Positions 36,615 through 47,394 of a stretch of DNA of 64,000 nucleotides are shown here, one piece after another (the first letter of the stretch is position 1; the number at the start of each line of letters is the position of its first letter). The position numbers and the translations under genes were made by a program. The notes beneath the pieces were generated by a model. The model saw nothing but the letters and a program-made list of their open reading frames with translations. It did not search any database and was not told the origin of the DNA. Location of the stretch: assembly GCF_030052815.1 (NCBI RefSeq), contig NC_079505.1, positions 69,276,324-69,340,323 of the forward strand. The letters are read 5' to 3'. Source of the stretch: Hevea brasiliensis (lineage: Eukaryota > Streptophyta > Magnoliopsida > Malpighiales > Euphorbiaceae).

Positions 36615-37815
36615 TCAGTGCGCCATCGGGTGTTGGCCGTTAATGATGCTTTGACTTCCAGGGGTATTACCAGGACCCCTACCTCTGCCTCTACCTCTAG
36701 CAACTGACAGTGACCCTCTAGGTGCAGAGACTTGGGTTGATCCTTCAGATGTGGCAAAAGATCCGGACCGGCACAAACTAGTGCAATCCTTAGCGAAATG
36801 TCCGCTTCCTCCACAGTTAAAACATGCACCAGTAGCCTTGAAACAAACCCCACCATGAGTTTTACCACAAGTTTCGCCGCTGCATCGATAGAGCTCCTCC
36901 GGATCTTTGGTTGGGTCCATTGACTGCACGGTGGTCTTTGGCCGTAAAATCGCCTGCCAGATTTACTGGAGCTAGATCCCCCAAACTGTTTCCTCTTACC
37001 AGAACCACTTTTAGATGCTTGTCCAGTAGTCTTTTCAGCCTTCTCTTGAGGACCCTTCTTCACTGCCCCTTCTGATTCTATTCTTTCTAGTTCCAGGGCC
37101 TGTGAGATCAATTCAGCAAAATTCTGATGTCTGAAACCCACAACTTGCATTCTCAGACTCTGCCTTAGCCCGGACTCAAACCTCTTGCATCTGTCTCTGG
37201 GGGTGGAGACTAAGCTTCCAGCATAGTGGCTTAGCCTTGAGAAATCTCTGTCATATTCTGCTATGGTTCGGTCCCTTGTTTCAAACTCAGGAATTCTTGC
37301 AATTTCTTATCTACATATGCATCAAGAACCCATTTCTGCCTGAATTCCCTCATGAAGTCTGTCCATGTCAGCACAGGTAGCTCAACCAAGCTGTGGGGGA
37401 TGGTCTTCCACCATTCATATGCATCCCCTTGTAACAAGGAAACAGAATACTCGAACTTCATCTCTTCCGTATTAATCGCAGCTTTCAGAACTCGTTCCAT
37501 TCTTTCTAACCACTGTTCTGCCTCCAGTGGATCCACAGTGCCTTTAAACTCGGTGGCCCCAAATTTCATCAGTTTTTCATATTGCCGAGCTGAGGGCTGT
37601 GGTTGTGCTACAGGTACTGGCATCTGAGCTTGGGGTGGCACATTACCCGCCATTTGCTGGAAGAACGTAGCCATCTGCTGTACAAATTGAGTAGGGAACT
37701 GCGGTGCTGGAGCAAGAGCTGGAGTGGCTGACCCACTCACGTTCTGGAGTGCTGGGGCTTCCTCTTGAACCTTAGCCTCAACAGATTGTTCTTCGGAATG
37801 ATCTCCTCCTTCCAT
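36615..37815 (-). pseudogene. T1 gag with CCHC zinc knuckle
   Basis: Starts at ATG 37815 with a Pro/Gln/Ala-rich N-terminus ('FVQQMATFFQQMAG'). The gag core follows ('FKGTVDPLEAEQWLERMERV', 'DAYEWW', 'FRQKWV'). The frame is broken near 37265 and again near 36930. The final frame (36929-36615) carries the zinc knuckle 'CFNCGGSGHFAKDC', then a Gly/Arg-rich tail that would lead into pol. Gag packages element RNA in cytoplasmic particles. Two frameshifts make this copy non-functional. Confidence 0.9.
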
Positions 37816-37984
37816 TCCGTTTTCTCAAAATTTCTACTTCCTGAGATCAAACACAAGGAGGTTGACCTCCGTTAGTGAATATTCATGATGTAAATATGTC
37901 ATATGTATCAATTAAAGACATTTGAGCAGTTGTACTTATCAAAGAAATATTCACATGCATAGTCAAAATTTATTAAAAAACCAT

Positions 37985-37996
37985 GCTCTGATACCA
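37985..37996 (-). other. T1 primer-binding site, tRNA-iMet type
   Basis: The - strand reads TGGTATCAGAGC, the complement of the 3' end of plant initiator tRNA-Met, 8 nt inside the 5' LTR. Confidence 0.9.
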
Positions 37997-38004
37997 CTAA
38001 AACA

Positions 38005-41000
38005 TGTCACACCTTACTCCTCCGTAAGGCATAACATGATCCCGTAGAATACTTAATGAACTACCGAACTTCACCTACCGATAACCCATTAAGTACCCTG
38101 CAAGGGGTTTTAAAACGATTTTCTTACATTTTGGAAGTGGTGAGCATTTTGATAAGAATTTAAAACCATTTATTCAAGTTTAAATACTAATAAAAAATTT
38201 TGTCCATTTTAGTTTTGCCGCAAATTTTATAAAAATTTTGACAGAGTTCCCTCTGTATTTTGAGAAACAAGTTCTTCAAAGACCTGTAAAAAGCACTTCC
38301 AAAAATATTTCACAACTCCCAACCTTCAATAATTCACAATTCAACTCAAATCAATTCATTCCAAAACAGTTCCACAATCCAAATTAAATTTGTCAACTCA
38401 GAATATTTAATAATTCCATTCACAAAACATAAAGCAGGAAATTCATATGTACAAATATTAAATTTACAGAAGAAAATCCAAAATAATATTATTACAATTT
38501 ATTTACAACTGCTCAACTTTATATTGATACATACAACATTTCCATATTTACATCAAAATTTATCTACAAGGGCATAAAATAATACCCGTACAAAAGATTA
38601 ATGTAATCATCGATTTAATCGCAGCTCACTCTGCTTTTTCCTTTCTCTTATCTCGGCGACAAAATAAGCCATCACGAGTATAAAAATACTCAGTGGTGCA
38701 CAATAAAAATTTAAAATGCAATAAATAAATCATTCATTGCCAAACACAATTTAAATGTTTCTCAATCACATTTCAATAATGATCAAAGTTCATAATAACA
38801 CCATTTTGTCAAATAATCTATTAAACACAGTTTAGTCAAACAATTTCATAAACACAGTGTTGCCAAAGTCATACACAACTTAAGCCATGACACAAAATTT
38901 CCGATCAATGCCGCGTTGTACACCACGACAAAGCAATCTCAACCCCATTAATCGAAATCAATGAGGGAGGTGGCTAGCTAGCTAATGAGTACTCATCCGA
39001 TCTACAACCTCAACTGGCAAGCCAGAGAGGGAGGAAAATAAACGATCTCAACCCCATAAATGGAGGAGAAAATGTGATACTGTCATGCTAAGTGTGAATC
39101 CAAAATCAATTTAAAACAATTATTTTCAACAATTTATGAGAGATCCCAAACAATTTTCAAAGTCATTTTTGTAGTCACAAAGTGGCAACACAATTCATAA
39201 ATAACACAGCGACTTCATAAAGTATAGCAATTTAAATTTTCAATTGGAAAACAATTACATAAATTTATTGTGCACAAACCTGACTGGAGTCGCCTCTAGG
39301 CCTTGACTCAGTCTTTAAGGGCTTTCAAGTCTTTTTCAGCTGAAACACATAATTTCACAGTGTTTCAGTACCATAACTTAGCATAAATCCAAAAATAAAT
39401 TTCACTTCATTTTAACTAGCTCTATTGCGTTAAATTCGACGTTCTCGAAGTTTTTGTGTTTTGGGTTACTATTCACTATACTATTCAAGTCAAATTATTG
39501 ACTTTTTAAGGCTTAATAGGTATGGGAACTCCAACTTCACCCACATACCACATTTTGGTCATTAAACTTGTTGGTTTTGGTCATTTTCTCAAAGCTTAGG
39601 TCATTTTGGCAAAATTGCCAATTTTCGGTTTTGGTGCTCTGAAGTTGCACTGTTCCATTAATCAATCTACTGTTGGAATTTGGCAAAACTTCCTTCATAG
39701 AAAATGTTCCTTATTGTCTTAAGTGTATTCTCATTTTTGGATCACCCCAATCGGAGTTTTGTAGCTCAAGTTATAGCCAAAATATAGTTACTGTTCACGT
39801 GCACTGTTCATACTGCAACTATGGTTCTGGCAGGTTTTTGATCCAAATTTGTTCAGTAATTTGATCAAGTTAAGTTCATAATTTGGTCTAACTTTCTTCA
39901 TATGAAATGTTCTACTATGTCTTAGGTTTCCATCGGTTTAAGAATCACCTAAATCAGAGTTTTCTAGAGAGAGTTATAGCCATTCAAACATTACTGCTCA
40001 AATGGCAATCCTGCAGTTTTGCAGGTACAGTAACTCAACTTTGCTCAATAATTTGAATGGGTTAATGGCATAATTTGGGTTGGTGTTCTTCATGAAAGTT
40101 TTAGATCTATATCTTATCTAATTTCTGGTAAAATTTCAGGTCAATTTGACCTGTCTAGCTCGAATTATGACCAAATGAACAGTTACTATTCATTTGGTCA
40201 GTTTGGTGCAGTGGCAGCCTGCTCTCATTTCACTTTGGTCAATTGGTTCACCAAGTTTTAGTCAGTTTTTGGCCATGGTTCCTTAATGAAAATTGTGCTA
40301 TTTTATGTCTATTTTCATCTCCAATTGGTGGCATATCAATTGGGCTTGTAAAATTCCCATTTTGGTCCTTCAAAGTAGGTTTGGTCATGCTGCAATTGAC
40401 CTACGAATTTGTCTTCCATTCTAACACTTCCCATACATTTCCTTTGGTCATTATTGACCATTTTTCAGTCCACAATTGGTCAAAGATATCATCTATGCAT
40501 TTCTCAAAAATTTGGTTTACAAACCCTAACATTCAAACCCTAATTCACTCATTCAATCACAATTGGTGCATTTCCATCTTAACACCATACTAATGTAAGT
40601 TTATTAACATCTTTAATTCCCTTTAAACACATCAAACCATACCAATCATACTCCCATCAACCAGGCCAAAATTTCAGTTTAGTCCTTCTCCCATGATTTT
40701 ATTTCATTTCATAATTTCTAAGCTCATTTCAATCATCACACATGCATTTAAATGGAAGAATAAGGAGCTTAACATACTAACCTCAACTTAAAGCTTCAAA
40801 TCTCTCTCTTAGCCCTTCTTTCTTCTTGTAGTCTTCTTCCCAAGTTACAATATCAAGCTCTAATGAAGTTTTTATGAGGGTTATTAAGGTTGGGTAAGGA
40901 GAAATTAAGCTTAGTGTAAGCTTAAGGGAAGAGCTTTCATGGAGAATTTATGGAGGAAGGTGGGGCGGCACTTGATGGAAGAAGAAGAAGACAATTCTAA

Positions 41001-41669
41001 TTTTTTTTCCTTTTGTTTTCTTTTTATCTTTATCCCTTTTTGAAGACCAAAAATCGTAATTACTAAATAAATTAATTAATTTCTTTGTGACATCATTCAT
41101 GATGTCATCACCTTTAACTTTTTCATTTTCCTCTCTCTTTTTTTTTATTTATTTTTTTTTCTATTAGTTCTTTAATTTAATTCTCGATTCCGAAATTTTG
41201 TTTTCTCTGATTTTATTTGACAGTTAGGTCAGGAGTTAGCTCTCGGGGTCAATTAACCAAATTGCCCCTCGCCGGTTCATCCCGGTTTGTAAATAATTCC
41301 ATATTTCTTCCGGCTCCCTGACCTAATTATTTGACTAGCTTAACAGTTTTTTTTCGTGATTTTCTCTTTTCCACTTTGTTTATAAGGGTCCTAAGGACCG
41401 CAGCGTTACTTTTTACGGTTCGAAATTTGAGTTTAAAACGACTTCGCAGTCATTCCCGAGGAGGTCACCCATCATTTGTGACTCTCATTGCTTAACTTCT
41501 TATGTTCTGTTTTTCTTATTTATACTTAACTAATTGAACATTACTAATTATTTGTGTTTATGGCTTCTCTAGTTGTCTTAAGTATGGTTCTAATCCCCTT
41601 AATTTTCCGGACCGACACCGGTCACCGGAACAGTGAAATATACCAGGCTATACAAATAGGGGTGTTACA
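38005..41669 (-). repeat. 5' LTR of T1
   Basis: 3665 bp copy of 29469-33146, next to the PBS. Differences are mostly single substitutions plus a short deletion in a 'gctgccagcagcatgacc' stretch (near 40390 here, 31855 in the partner). Confidence 0.95.
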
Positions 41670-41674
41670 CAAAT

Positions 41675-42511
41675 GATATATCTATTTTAATTAGGGGTGG
41701 CTAAGGCTTAGTGAGGTTTTATCAAAGAATACCTTAATCATCTCTTCATCAAGCATATGCTAGGATTTCGCCTCGATAGGTCCAAGAGATATATTCTAGA
41801 ACTGGTGAGTCATTTTTAGGTTTGCTTGTATTTTAAAAATTTTCTCCTAATTTTGCAAGTTTAATGTGATAGATTAATAGCTATGAAGGGGTTTAACTAG
41901 TTTAACTCCACTTAGGTGATTTAATTTTTCACAAACAACATATTGAAGCCGTTTTGCCCATCCAATTACATTCATTCCTCTTTCCCAGAAAGTCCAATCA
42001 TTAGCTCATCAAAGTTTTAGTTATAATTCTAAGTTAAAAGTCTTTTGAAAAAGTCTAGAATTTTCAAAATTTGTAAAAATTTTCTGGATTTTTAATACAC
42101 AAATATAATATAGACATAATAAGGTAATGAAATGCAATATATAAATGCAATGCATGAAATGCACCCCCAAACTCAAATTTGACATTTTCCTCAATATCAT
42201 CAAGATATCATAATCAGGTCAAGAGCAACATCATAAATGTAATAATAAGGAAAAGCTAATGGATATAGAATACTCTCCCTTGAAGCGTGCTTTCCCTTGA
42301 AGTTTTGTGAGTTTGATCCCTATTGCTCATTTTAAGTGCTTCTTAAACCTACAAAGTGAACAAACATCAAAATCAAGTTTGGGAGGGTAATAAAACAAAC
42401 GAAATGGACAAATGCAAAGATAAAAAGTAAAACTTGGTTTGCCTCTCAAGAAGCGCTAATTTAAAGTCGTTAGCTTGACCCTTTTTAGAATTGCTAATCA
42501 AACAGCGGTTT
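41675..42511. other. A2 interior between T1 and gag remnant
   Basis: Non-coding. It includes 'gatttcgcctcgatagg...tggtgagtc' near 41765-41812, recognisable in A1 near 3160-3206, and the hairpin/AGCGCT block listed next. Confidence 0.55.
42433..42456. repeat. Conserved block with AGCGCT after A2 gag
   Basis: CTTGGTTTGCCTCTCAAG followed by AAGCGCT, the counterpart of 6033-6056 in A1. The stem is weaker here (CTTG/CAAG), but the GCCTC core, the AGCGCT palindrome and the following 'aattta.agtc.ttagct' are kept. Confidence 0.6.
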
Positions 42512-43490
42512 TTACCCATAGTAGTTGTCATGTAACATCACATATGGGTCTTGATTTGTGGTGCACTCAAGATTGGAAAGATTTGAAACAAGATTACACA
42601 TAGCATGAACAATACATGGCTTAGAGTTATATGCTTGGGAAGAGGACTGTTTTAGCTCATGGAGGACATGTGATGATGTAAGAGGTGTCCATGATAGAAA
42701 AGGGTCTTCTGGTGGTGTATGTGTAAGTATCATTAATGAACTCAGATTGATAGTCTTATTTATTTCTTCATCCACCAACTTCATATTTGATTTGTCTTCA
42801 TGTAAGTACTCTTCCAATGACCCTCAAGAACAATAAAAGAGTTGCTTTCTTCAATTTTAGGTTCCACTTATTCTTCAAGTAACTCCTGTTCTTGTGGAAA
42901 CTCTACAGGTAAGTCATCTTCATAGGAATTTTGTTCTTGAGATTCAACTTCTTCTACAGGTTTAAATTCCCATGAAGCTTCGTCATTCTCTTAACTTTGT
43001 TCATTTAATTCTTCCTCATAAAGTGATAGCTCATTGTTCACCATTAGGTTGTTAAAATTTTCCAATGGGGCTACCATCTCTTCAAGTCCCACTCTATTCT
43101 CTAATTGCAGTTGGCATGGTTGGTGTGAAATATTAGGTTGATAGGTGTGTGGTGGGTATTGGTGGCTCCAACCTTGCAATGAAGGATCCCAATACCAATG
43201 GTAATCAAAATCTGCCATGTCATTTAGCAAGTGAATGGCATCATCATGGTTTATTTGAAGAACGTGATCACCGATAGCCCAAGCTTCATAATCTATCCAA
43301 TTCCTTGTCACTTCATCCAAACCATTGTAGAAATTTGAGAGTGAGTTCATAATTTGAAAGACTATGATTGGAAAATTGCTCTACCAATTCATTAAACCTC
43401 CTCCAAGCATTATAAAAAGGTTTATCGTGTTGTTGAATATAACTTGTGAAGACTTGTCAATGAAACATTTCAATGTACCTCATAAGAAAA
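42512..43490 (-). pseudogene. A2 gag remnant
   Basis: Broken frames on the - strand. In one frame near 43480-43360 the sequence reads 'PFYNAWRRFNELVEQFSNH'. In another from 43350 it reads 'LSNFYNGLDEVTRNWIDYEA'. Together these match the consecutive gag motifs of Athila-type elements, including the A1 stretch 'LYESWMRWKELERQCPHH', with a frameshift between them. Downstream frames (43350-42991, 42817-42512) are acidic and unrecognised. The N-terminal half of gag and all of protease are missing. Confidence 0.7.
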
Positions 43491-43584
43491 ACAAGTAAAA
43501 ACAAAATTAATCAAGAAATAAACTATAAAGGAATAAGAATGTCTAGAGTAATCAAATCACTAATCGTTTAATATCAAGCACGGG

Positions 43585-43602
43585 TCCCCAGCAACTGCAC
43601 CA
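43585..43602 (-). other. A2 primer-binding site, degenerate tRNA-Asp type
   Basis: The - strand reads TGGTGCAGTTGCTGGGGA, three mismatches from the tRNA-Asp complement. The 6-nt spacer to the LTR (AGTTTT on that strand) is the same as in A1. Confidence 0.75.
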
Positions 43603-43608
43603 AAAACT

Positions 43609-45114
43609 TGTTTGCTGGTTTTACAACCACCGCAAGTGCACGGATCGCTAACAAGTAATAAAGTGATGAGTAGAGTATTGTTCCCACGAGAACCATGTTG
43701 AGTACCAAACTATAGTGATTTTAATTATCTAGACGATCAAATTGTAGAGAAGTAATGATTAGATCTAAATTAAAAGAAATAAAATCTAAATAATTAACTA
43801 AACTAAAATACCAATGAACAAAGGCATTCTAGAGTTAGAGGTTCACACTTTAATCCATTATAGACTTAATCTAATTTATTCAATAAATGGAAAATTGTTA
43901 CTCTGATGGAAATTAATCTTAAGATATCCTAGATCATCTCTCAAGGTATCTAAGGTGTGTTTCAATTAGAGCTAAACTCTACTTTCGTTGGTGATTAGTC
44001 CTAATCAAAACCCTTTAAGATCTATGATTAATTTTGAAACTCCACAAAGGTTATCAGCCTATCTCTAGGTTAGATTTCCTAGGTTCAAAATTTCGATTTT
44101 CTAATATTAATCTTCACCTTTCAATCATTCAATAAATATCTATAATCAATACTAAATGAGTACCAACACATAACATGCATTAAGATCACAAGATATTGAA
44201 TCAAAGAATAAAATACCCAATGTGTTAAATAAAATAAAACCAGATCCATAATGAAATTGAGTGCTACACCCTAACCCTAGAAGAGAGAACCTACTCACCC
44301 ATGGTGAGTTTTACAATCAAGTTTATAAAAAAATAAAGAGAAGACATGAGAAGAAAATAAAGTGAAAGAACCCATAAAGAGAGTTGCAGCCTTGGACTTT
44401 TGAAACTTTAGCTGAAAATCCCTTTTAGCAATCTTGTAGATCTTGTTTCTCCCTTGCCTCCCTTGAAGAAGAAAATAAAGTGAAAGAACCCATAAAGAGA
44501 GTTGCAGCCTTGGACTTTTGGAACTTTAGCTGAAAATCTCTTCTAGCAATCTTGCAGATCTTATTTCTCCCTTGCCTCCCTTGAAGTTGATGTGCATTCT
44601 TGAATGTAAATTCTCCCTCTTTTTAATTCTTGACTTGTTATATTTATATCTGATATAAAAACCCTAATTTCAGAGTCGTAGAAGCATTGGGAGTCCACCT
44701 GGGTCGAGTTGGAAGCAAGAAAAATCGCATCAGAATTACTGTCAGGGGACTTTACACGGGCCATGTAGTGATACATGCCCCGTGAAACTTTCTGCCACTT
44801 CATTTTTCAAGTTTTCTTCAGTCAAAAGAGTTACACGGGGTCTAGAAAGTTACACGAGGTAGATTATACGGCCCGTGTACTGCTTCTAGCCCTATATTCT
44901 TCACATTTTGACCTCCAAATCTCTTTGAAACTCGTCTTTGATTATAGAACCACATAAAAACACATGATAAAAAATAAAAATCAATGAATTAAGTTGGATT
45001 AATATGTTTTCTAAAATAATACTAAAAACACAAAAATAAATATAAAAAGAGACTAAATGCTAACAAAATGCAATGAATGTTAACCTTAAATGTCTATATA
45101 ATTTAATGTAATCA
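43609..45114 (-). repeat. 5' LTR of A2
   Basis: 1506 bp, longer than its partner by a tandem duplication (44350-44585). TATA box on the - strand at 44641-44648. Palindrome cluster upstream, starting with 'tacacgggccatgta' at 44753-44767. Confidence 0.92.
44350..44585. repeat. 118-bp tandem duplication inside A2 5' LTR
   Basis: Two head-to-tail copies starting at 44350 and 44468, both with 'gaagaaaataaagtgaaag', 'agagttgcagccttgg' and 'ttgcctcccttgaa'. The 3' LTR has one copy (from about 27882). The copies differ at several bases, so the duplication is not fresh. Confidence 0.88.
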
Positions 45115-45686
45115 TTCTGCAACTCGATAAAATGGGATTTTGGATGGTTTACAGCTATATTTGCATTTAATGCACTCTCAATGATAATTTTCTTGCCAAA
45201 ATTATAAATAAATATAATTTATGACTGAAGGAAATGAACAATAACTATTTCTTTAAGAATTTATTGTGTTCAAAAGACTTTTTCCTTTTCTCTCTCTTTA
45301 TAACTTAAGCTATCATAATTTATTGTTGAGAGCTTAATGTTTTAAGTTGTAATTTCTTTGTTCCGAAAATTAGTTTAAGGTTGTTGTGAATATTTATTGT
45401 TATTTGAGTGTGATAGAACTTTAAATTGCTATTTAGTGTAAAGAGATTTATAAAAGAGCAAGACTTTGCTCTTGTAGTGATTGTAAGGAGTTTATTCTTC
45501 ATCCAAAGAAGAATTTTAGTGGAGTGAACTCTCAAAGAGGATTTTGAGAAAAAGACATAGATTTAGGATAATCGAATCTCTATAAAAACTCTTTATGCAT
45601 CTTACATAAAAATCTCCACCTACTCTTCAAATTTTTTTTAATTAACATCTAATTCTTCCCCTCTTGAGTTGCAATGAGGGACAATA

Positions 45687-46842
45687 ATTATTATTATAAA
45701 ATTTTATCTGTGTTATATAATTATTATTTTAATATTTATTTTTTATTAGTATGAACATATTTTTTAATATCATATTTTAAGTATCTCTTTATTACAAATA
45801 ATTAAATACTATTGTTTAAAAGTTTGATTAAAAAATTTTAAAAATACTTACATATTAAAATTTAACTAAATTTATTTTAATAATTATTTATAAAATATAT
45901 AAAACTATTAATTATTATTAATTTTATAATATTTATTTATAGTTAGGTTGAACCTTAAATCCTTAATTTATTAGTAAAAGTCAAATTATACCTTCTTAAA
46001 TTTATTAAATTTAAAAGTAAAAAATAAGATATTTTTAAAATCGAAAATTCTGCAAAATATTTTTATAAAGTTAGAGGTTAATCGATGCATTCAACCAAAA
46101 TTTCAATATTCATTATTATATAATTATAAAAGAGGGCACATTTTACTGCTCTTAAGGTCCCTCTTACCTTTTTTTTTCTCATCTTTCTTTTAATATGTGT
46201 TAATGTGGCTGCCGGAACATTATAGGTAGGATTATAAATGGGTTAATTTGGGTGAGTTCACTGCATTCCGTCAAATTAAATTAATAATATTAATTTTCGT
46301 AGTATTTAAACTGAAGTGAATATTTAAAATAAAAAAGTATATATGTTTAGTTTTCATATTAAGTAAATTAGATTTGATTTTCACAATTTTTACTTATTTT
46401 AATATATATTTTTTTACTTTTATAATTCAACTCTTATTAAACATTTGGCATATATGTATTATCATGTACTAATTAAAAAATATTAATTTAAAATATAATA
46501 TTAAGTAAAAATAAATAAAAATAAAATACCAAATAATTAAGATTATTCACATATTATATATATATATATACATGCACAAACACAATTTGATTTGAGTTAG
46601 ACTTACATAAAACTTTTACCATGTTAATTCAAAACCTAAATGAAAATTTAATTTATAATTATTTTCAAATTATAATTAATATTTAAAAGTACAAAACCAT
46701 TAATTTTGATTTAAATTCATTTAAATTTATCAGATTTATTGATTTAGCAGTTTTGTTATCCACCCTGCTTATGGACCCCCACTTCGTCCCTTAATACGGA
46801 CGTCCTATGGCCTACTCTCACAGCGCTCCGCTTGCTTTTTTT

Positions 46843-46892
<50 letters not shown>

Positions 46893-47190
46893 TTCATTTC
46901 AAATACTTTTAAATTATTCATACAATAATAATTATTATTTTTATTAAAATAAATTTATTTGTAATAAAGTGTAATTAAATAATTTAACAACAGTATTTTC
47001 ATTGCCTTAATTTTATTATTAAAAATCAAGACTTTTTTATATTTTATATGATACATCTTAAAGTTTTTTATTTGACCTCACATTTTTTAATTAATTGAAA
47101 TTCTAAACTAGAAAAATGTTTGAGTTCTTTTTAAATTTTTATTTAAATGTTTTATTTTGTTAATTAATTTTTAAATTATTATTTATTTAT
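45687..47190. other. AT-rich intergenic DNA
   Basis: No genes. (AT)n runs at about 46554-46570 and 46850-46888. A short patch of mixed base composition at 46755-46838 stands out but matches nothing I know. Confidence 0.45.
46850..46888. repeat. (AT)n microsatellite
   Basis: About 19 AT dinucleotides following a T run. Confidence 0.95.
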
Positions 47191-47388
47191 TTTAATTTTA
47201 AACCATTTAAGTGTTTGCATACGAATTTAAATTATTTTGTTTACTATTTCATTTTTTGTTATTATCATTTTAATTGTTTTTAAATTATTTAACTATTTAA
47301 TTATTAAATTTAGTTTAATTATTATTATCTTTCTTAAACCAAATTTATGATGACTTTACCTTATAATAAAATGAACTTTAATTCATAC
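47191..47388. repeat. 198-bp direct duplication, copy 1 (5' flank of G3)
   Basis: Matches 53274-53471 over 198 bp at a constant offset of 6083, with two substitutions and no gap. This copy ends 'attcatac' right against the G3 LTR. The other continues into 'attaataatatt'. It is far longer than a normal 5-bp target-site duplication. Confidence 0.95.
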
Positions 47389-47394
47389 TGTAAC

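Larger units (their letters stand above)
29469..41669 (-). mobile_element. Element T1: Ty3 chromovirus (Tekay/Del-like)
   Basis: A 12.2-kb element on the - strand nested in A2. LTRs are 29469-33146 and 38005-41669 (about 3.7 kb each), with an exact target duplication CAAAT at 29464-29468 and 41670-41674. It has an iMet primer-binding site (37985-37996) and a C-rich PPT complement (33147-33160). Gag, protease, reverse transcriptase, RNase H, integrase and a C-terminal chromodomain are recognisable in the Ty3 order. Long LTRs with a chromodomain point to Tekay/Del. Frameshifts and stops make it defective. The LTRs are very alike, so it is younger than A2. Confidence 0.93.
27140..45114 (-). mobile_element. 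Element A2: Athila/Tat-like non-autonomous element, carrying T1
   Basis: LTRs at 27140-28554 and 43609-45114, both TG...CA. The flanks are TTCTA (27135-27139) and TTCTG (45115-45119), a target duplication with one change. A tRNA-Asp-type PBS, a polypurine tract, and the two hairpin blocks shared with A1 are present. With T1 (29469-41669) removed it is about 5.8 kb long. It has only a decayed gag and no protease, reverse transcriptase or integrase. Its LTRs share with A1 a block near the PBS end ('ccgcaagtgcacgg', 'gttcccacg'). Confidence 0.87.
26465..45686 (+). mobile_element. Sirevirus-type copia solo LTR, split by A2
   Basis: The LTR runs 26465-27139 and resumes at 45115-45686, about 1.24 kb in all. 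It begins TGTTGGACC with 'ttttgataataataaa', like the Sirevirus LTR at 60571 ('tgttgacccc', 'ttttgatgataacaaa'). It ends in 'cccctcttgag...gagggacaata', like 'cccctcttgga...tgggacaaca' there. An exact 5-bp target duplication ATTAT flanks it (26460-26464 and 45687-45691). No internal region follows, so it is a solo LTR left by LTR-LTR recombination. A2 inserted into it later. Confidence 0.82.

Noticed and set aside
40243..40593. 116-aa open frame in the T1 5' LTR
   Set aside because: Its counterpart in the 3' LTR (31873-32070) is cut shorter by substitutions; LTR interiors of this group are not coding.
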